Positions 62,306 through 64,000 of a stretch of DNA of 64,000 bases are shown one piece after another. How positions within the stretch are numbered: the first letter of the stretch is position 1; each line of letters starts with the position of its first letter. The translations under genes and the position numbers were made by a program. Source of the stretch: Stappia indica (GTDB taxonomy: Bacteria; Pseudomonadota; Alphaproteobacteria; Rhizobiales; Stappiaceae); the NCBI RefSeq assembly GCF_001696535.1, contig NZ_MBQE01000003.1, positions 496,001 to 560,000 of the forward strand. Reading direction: 5' to 3'. The notes under the pieces were generated by a model that had not been told where the DNA came from, did no database searches, and was given only the letters and a program-made list of their open reading frames with translations.

Positions 62306-64000
62306 TCAGGGCGCCCCGTCGATCATCACCGGCTTGCCGGCAGGCTTGCGGATCTCCTCCACCATCGCCTGGACATGCCGGGAGGGCGCGCGGGTGACGA
62401 GGCTGACCAGAATGGCGACGGCAAAGCCGGCCGGCACGCCGAAGATCGCGGCCGATGTGTTCTGGATGCCGTACCACTCGCCCATGCCGCCGTACCGGGT
62501 CAGGAGCAGATAGGCGAGCGTCAGGCCGAAGCCGGCGATCATGCCGCAGACCGCGCCGGCCGCCGTGCAGCGCTTCCACCAGATGCCGAGCACGAGGGCC
62601 GGGAAGAAGCCGGACGCGGCTAGCGAGAAGGCCCAGGCCACCATCGACAGGATGTCGGCAGGGCGACTTGCCGTCACGATGGCCGCAACGGCTGCGGCTG
62701 CCAGCAGCAGAAGACGGGCGACCAGCAGGCGCCGGCTTGCGGGGGCGCGGCTGTCGAGCGTGCGGTAGTAGACGTCGTGCCCCAGCGCGTTGGCGATGGC
62801 CAGGAGAAGGCCGTTGGCGGTCGACAGGGTCGCGGCGAGACCGCCAGCCGCGACCAGAACCGCGATCACGTAGGGCAGGCCGGCGATCTCCGGCAGGGCC
62901 AGCACGATGACGTCCCGGTCGATGGCGAGATCCGAAAGCCGCAGCACGCCGGCACTCTCCGGCACGGCGGCGCAGGCCGCGCGCACCGCATCGGCGGAAC
63001 TCGCCGCTGCACCGCAGATCTCGACCAGGCCGAGCCGGCCGTAGGTGTAGATCCAGTCGGGCAGCGCCTGGAGGCTGGCACCGACGACGTTCTGGTAGAC
63101 CTCCAGCTTGGCGAAGGCCGCATAGGCGGGAACGGTGGCGTAGAGCAGCAGGACGAAAAACAGGGTCCAGCCGGCCGAGCGGCGGGCATCGCGCACGCTC
63201 GACGTTGTCAGGAAGCGCATCAGCAGATGCGGCAGCGACGCGGTGCCGACGATCAGGCAGACGACCAGCGCCGCGAAGTTCAGCGGATCGAGGGCTTCGC
63301 CCGGAACGAGATGCCGGACCAGCGTGTCGGGATCGGCAAGGCCCGAGGCGAGCATCTGCTGCTCCAGAGCGGCGATCTGCTCCAGCGCCGCGCCATAGGC
63401 GAACTGGGCGAGCGGCATGCCGAAATGCTGCGCCGACAGGATCGCGACCGGCAGCATGAAGGCCACGATCAGCACCAGATACTGCGCGACTTGCGTCCAG
63501 GTGATGGAACGCATGCCGCCGAGCAGCGAACAGACCAGCACGATGGCAAGGCCGACATAGACGCCCGTCTCGAAGGAAATGCCGAGGAAACGCGAGGCGA
63601 TCAGGCCGGTGGCGTAGAGCTGCGCCACCACATAGGTGAACGAGCAGGCGAAGAGCACGACCACGCCCGTCAGCCGGGCGGCATGGCCGCCGAACCGCAC
63701 CGCCAGGAAGTCGGGCAGCGTGAAGGCCCCGAACTTGCGCAGATACGGGGCGATCAGCACGGCGACCAGGACGAAACCACCGGTCCAGCCGAGCAGATAG
63801 GCCAGCCCGTCGAAGCCGAGCATGTAGAGCGTGCCGGCAAGGCCGATGAAGGACGCGCCGCTCAACCAGTCGGCCGCCGTCGCCATGCCGTTGAAGACGC
63901 CCGGCACCTGACGCCCGGCGACATAGTAATCGGTGACGTGAACGGTGCGGCTGGCAATGCCGATGCCGGCGTAAAGGACGAAGGTCGCCGCGACGAACAG
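62306..64000 (-). CDS. Sodium:solute symporter (partial, start beyond window)
   Basis: A leftward gene whose 5' end is outside the window. The frame is open from 64000 to the stop at 62306 (564 codons present), and codons before the first internal GTG still read as family sequence (TDYYVAGRQVPGVFNGMATAADWLSG). It has about 13 helices of the SSS family, in the ActP or VC_2705-like branch (GMRSITWTQVAQY, AAGGLAATLSTANGLLLAIANALGHDVYYR). It probably takes up an organic acid such as acetate with Na+. Substrate uncertain. Confidence 0.88.
   Translation of the reverse strand: MFVAATFVLYAGIGIASRTVHVTDYYVAGRQVPGVFNGMATAADWLSGASFIGLAGTLYMLGFDGLAYLLGWTGGFVLVAVLIAPYLRKFGAFTLPDFLAVRFGGHAARLTGVVVLFACSFTYVVAQLYATGLIASRFLGISFETGVYVGLAIVLVCSLLGGMRSITWTQVAQYLVLIVAFMLPVAILSAQHFGMPLAQFAYGAALEQIAALEQQMLASGLADPDTLVRHLVPGEALDPLNFAALVVCLIVGTASLPHLLMRFLTTSSVRDARRSAGWTLFFVLLLYATVPAYAAFAKLEVYQNVVGASLQALPDWIYTYGRLGLVEICGAAASSADAVRAACAAVPESAGVLRLSDLAIDRDVIVLALPEIAGLPYVIAVLVAAGGLAATLSTANGLLLAIANALGHDVYYRTLDSRAPASRRLLVARLLLLAAAAVAAIVTASRPADILSMVAWAFSLAASGFFPALVLGIWWKRCTAAGAVCGMIAGFGLTLAYLLLTRYGGMGEWYGIQNTSAAIFGVPAGFAVAILVSLVTRAPSRHVQAMVEEIRKPAGKPVMIDGAP

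Noticed and set aside
1-64000. tRNA, rRNA, CRISPR array, insertion sequence, attachment site or prophage.
   Set aside because: No cloverleaf with a CCA-ready 3' end, no regular spaced repeats and no transposase or integrase motifs were seen by reading. A covariance or profile search would be decisive.

Overview
The window is 64 kb of a GC-rich (roughly two-thirds G+C by eye) alphaproteobacterial chromosome. Pointers to the order Hyphomicrobiales (Rhizobiales), possibly a Stappia-like marine relative, are: a SAM-II riboswitch in front of metZ, a class I lysyl-tRNA synthetase, a choXWV/betIAB choline locus, a PodJ-type polarity protein with CtrA-like boxes, a LiuR-like MerR regulator beside beta-oxidation genes, a dmeRF metal-efflux pair and the Lhr/PdeM/exonuclease/ligase repair cluster. 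The genus is an inference. The segment is densely coded and looks like ordinary core chromosome. I see no rRNA, tRNA, prophage, insertion sequence or CRISPR array.

Layout. 0-3.3 kb: metZ under a SAM-II riboswitch with a terminator, a CDP-alcohol phosphatidyltransferase, apaG and a PACE-type efflux protein. 3.5-8.3 kb: two tandem PAS-GGDEF-EAL proteins and a TerB-like protein. 8.5-14.3 kb: lysS and two tandem chemoreceptors with nearly identical signalling halves. 14.8-18.4 kb: a degenerate nuclease-like protein, a degenerate S24 repressor, a DUF952 protein and pyrD. 18.4-25.8 kb: the choline-to-betaine locus (betB, betA and betI leftward, choXWV rightward) around a BetI-type palindrome. 25.9-33.5 kb: MATE exporter, glyoxalase-fold protein, a complete class A beta-lactamase divergent from an AmpR-like regulator, dmeF/dmeR with an operator, a MarR regulator and a histone-deacetylase-like hydrolase. 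33.9-35.3 kb: a META-domain lipoprotein-like gene, then a lower-GC two-gene HEPN module. 35.3-43.6 kb: beta-oxidation genes (fadB-type, thiolase, two acyl-CoA dehydrogenases, MerR regulator), with an EAL protein on the other strand. 44-50.8 kb: podJ-like giant protein, TauE/SafE permease, TIGR02186 and DUF3429 proteins. 50.8-57.3 kb: the DNA-ligase-associated repair cluster. 57.4-64 kb: assorted metabolic hydrolases and a sodium:solute symporter that runs off the right end.

How the parts work together. The choline locus couples import (ChoXWV) with oxidation to glycine betaine (BetA, BetB), probably under BetI. The MerR gene and the first acyl-CoA dehydrogenase share a promoter motif, which suggests one regulon for acyl-CoA degradation. 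The repair cluster is split into two divergent units (lhr-pdeM and exonuclease-NTF2-ligase). Cyclic-di-GMP turnover is represented three times.

The least explained element is the HEPN gene with an overlapping partner at 34.4-35.3 kb. It has lower GC, its own inverted repeat just before the start codon and a terminator behind it, like a small transferred toxin-antitoxin-type cassette. The partner is of a family I cannot name, and the HEPN protein shows no obvious R-x4-6-H nuclease motif.
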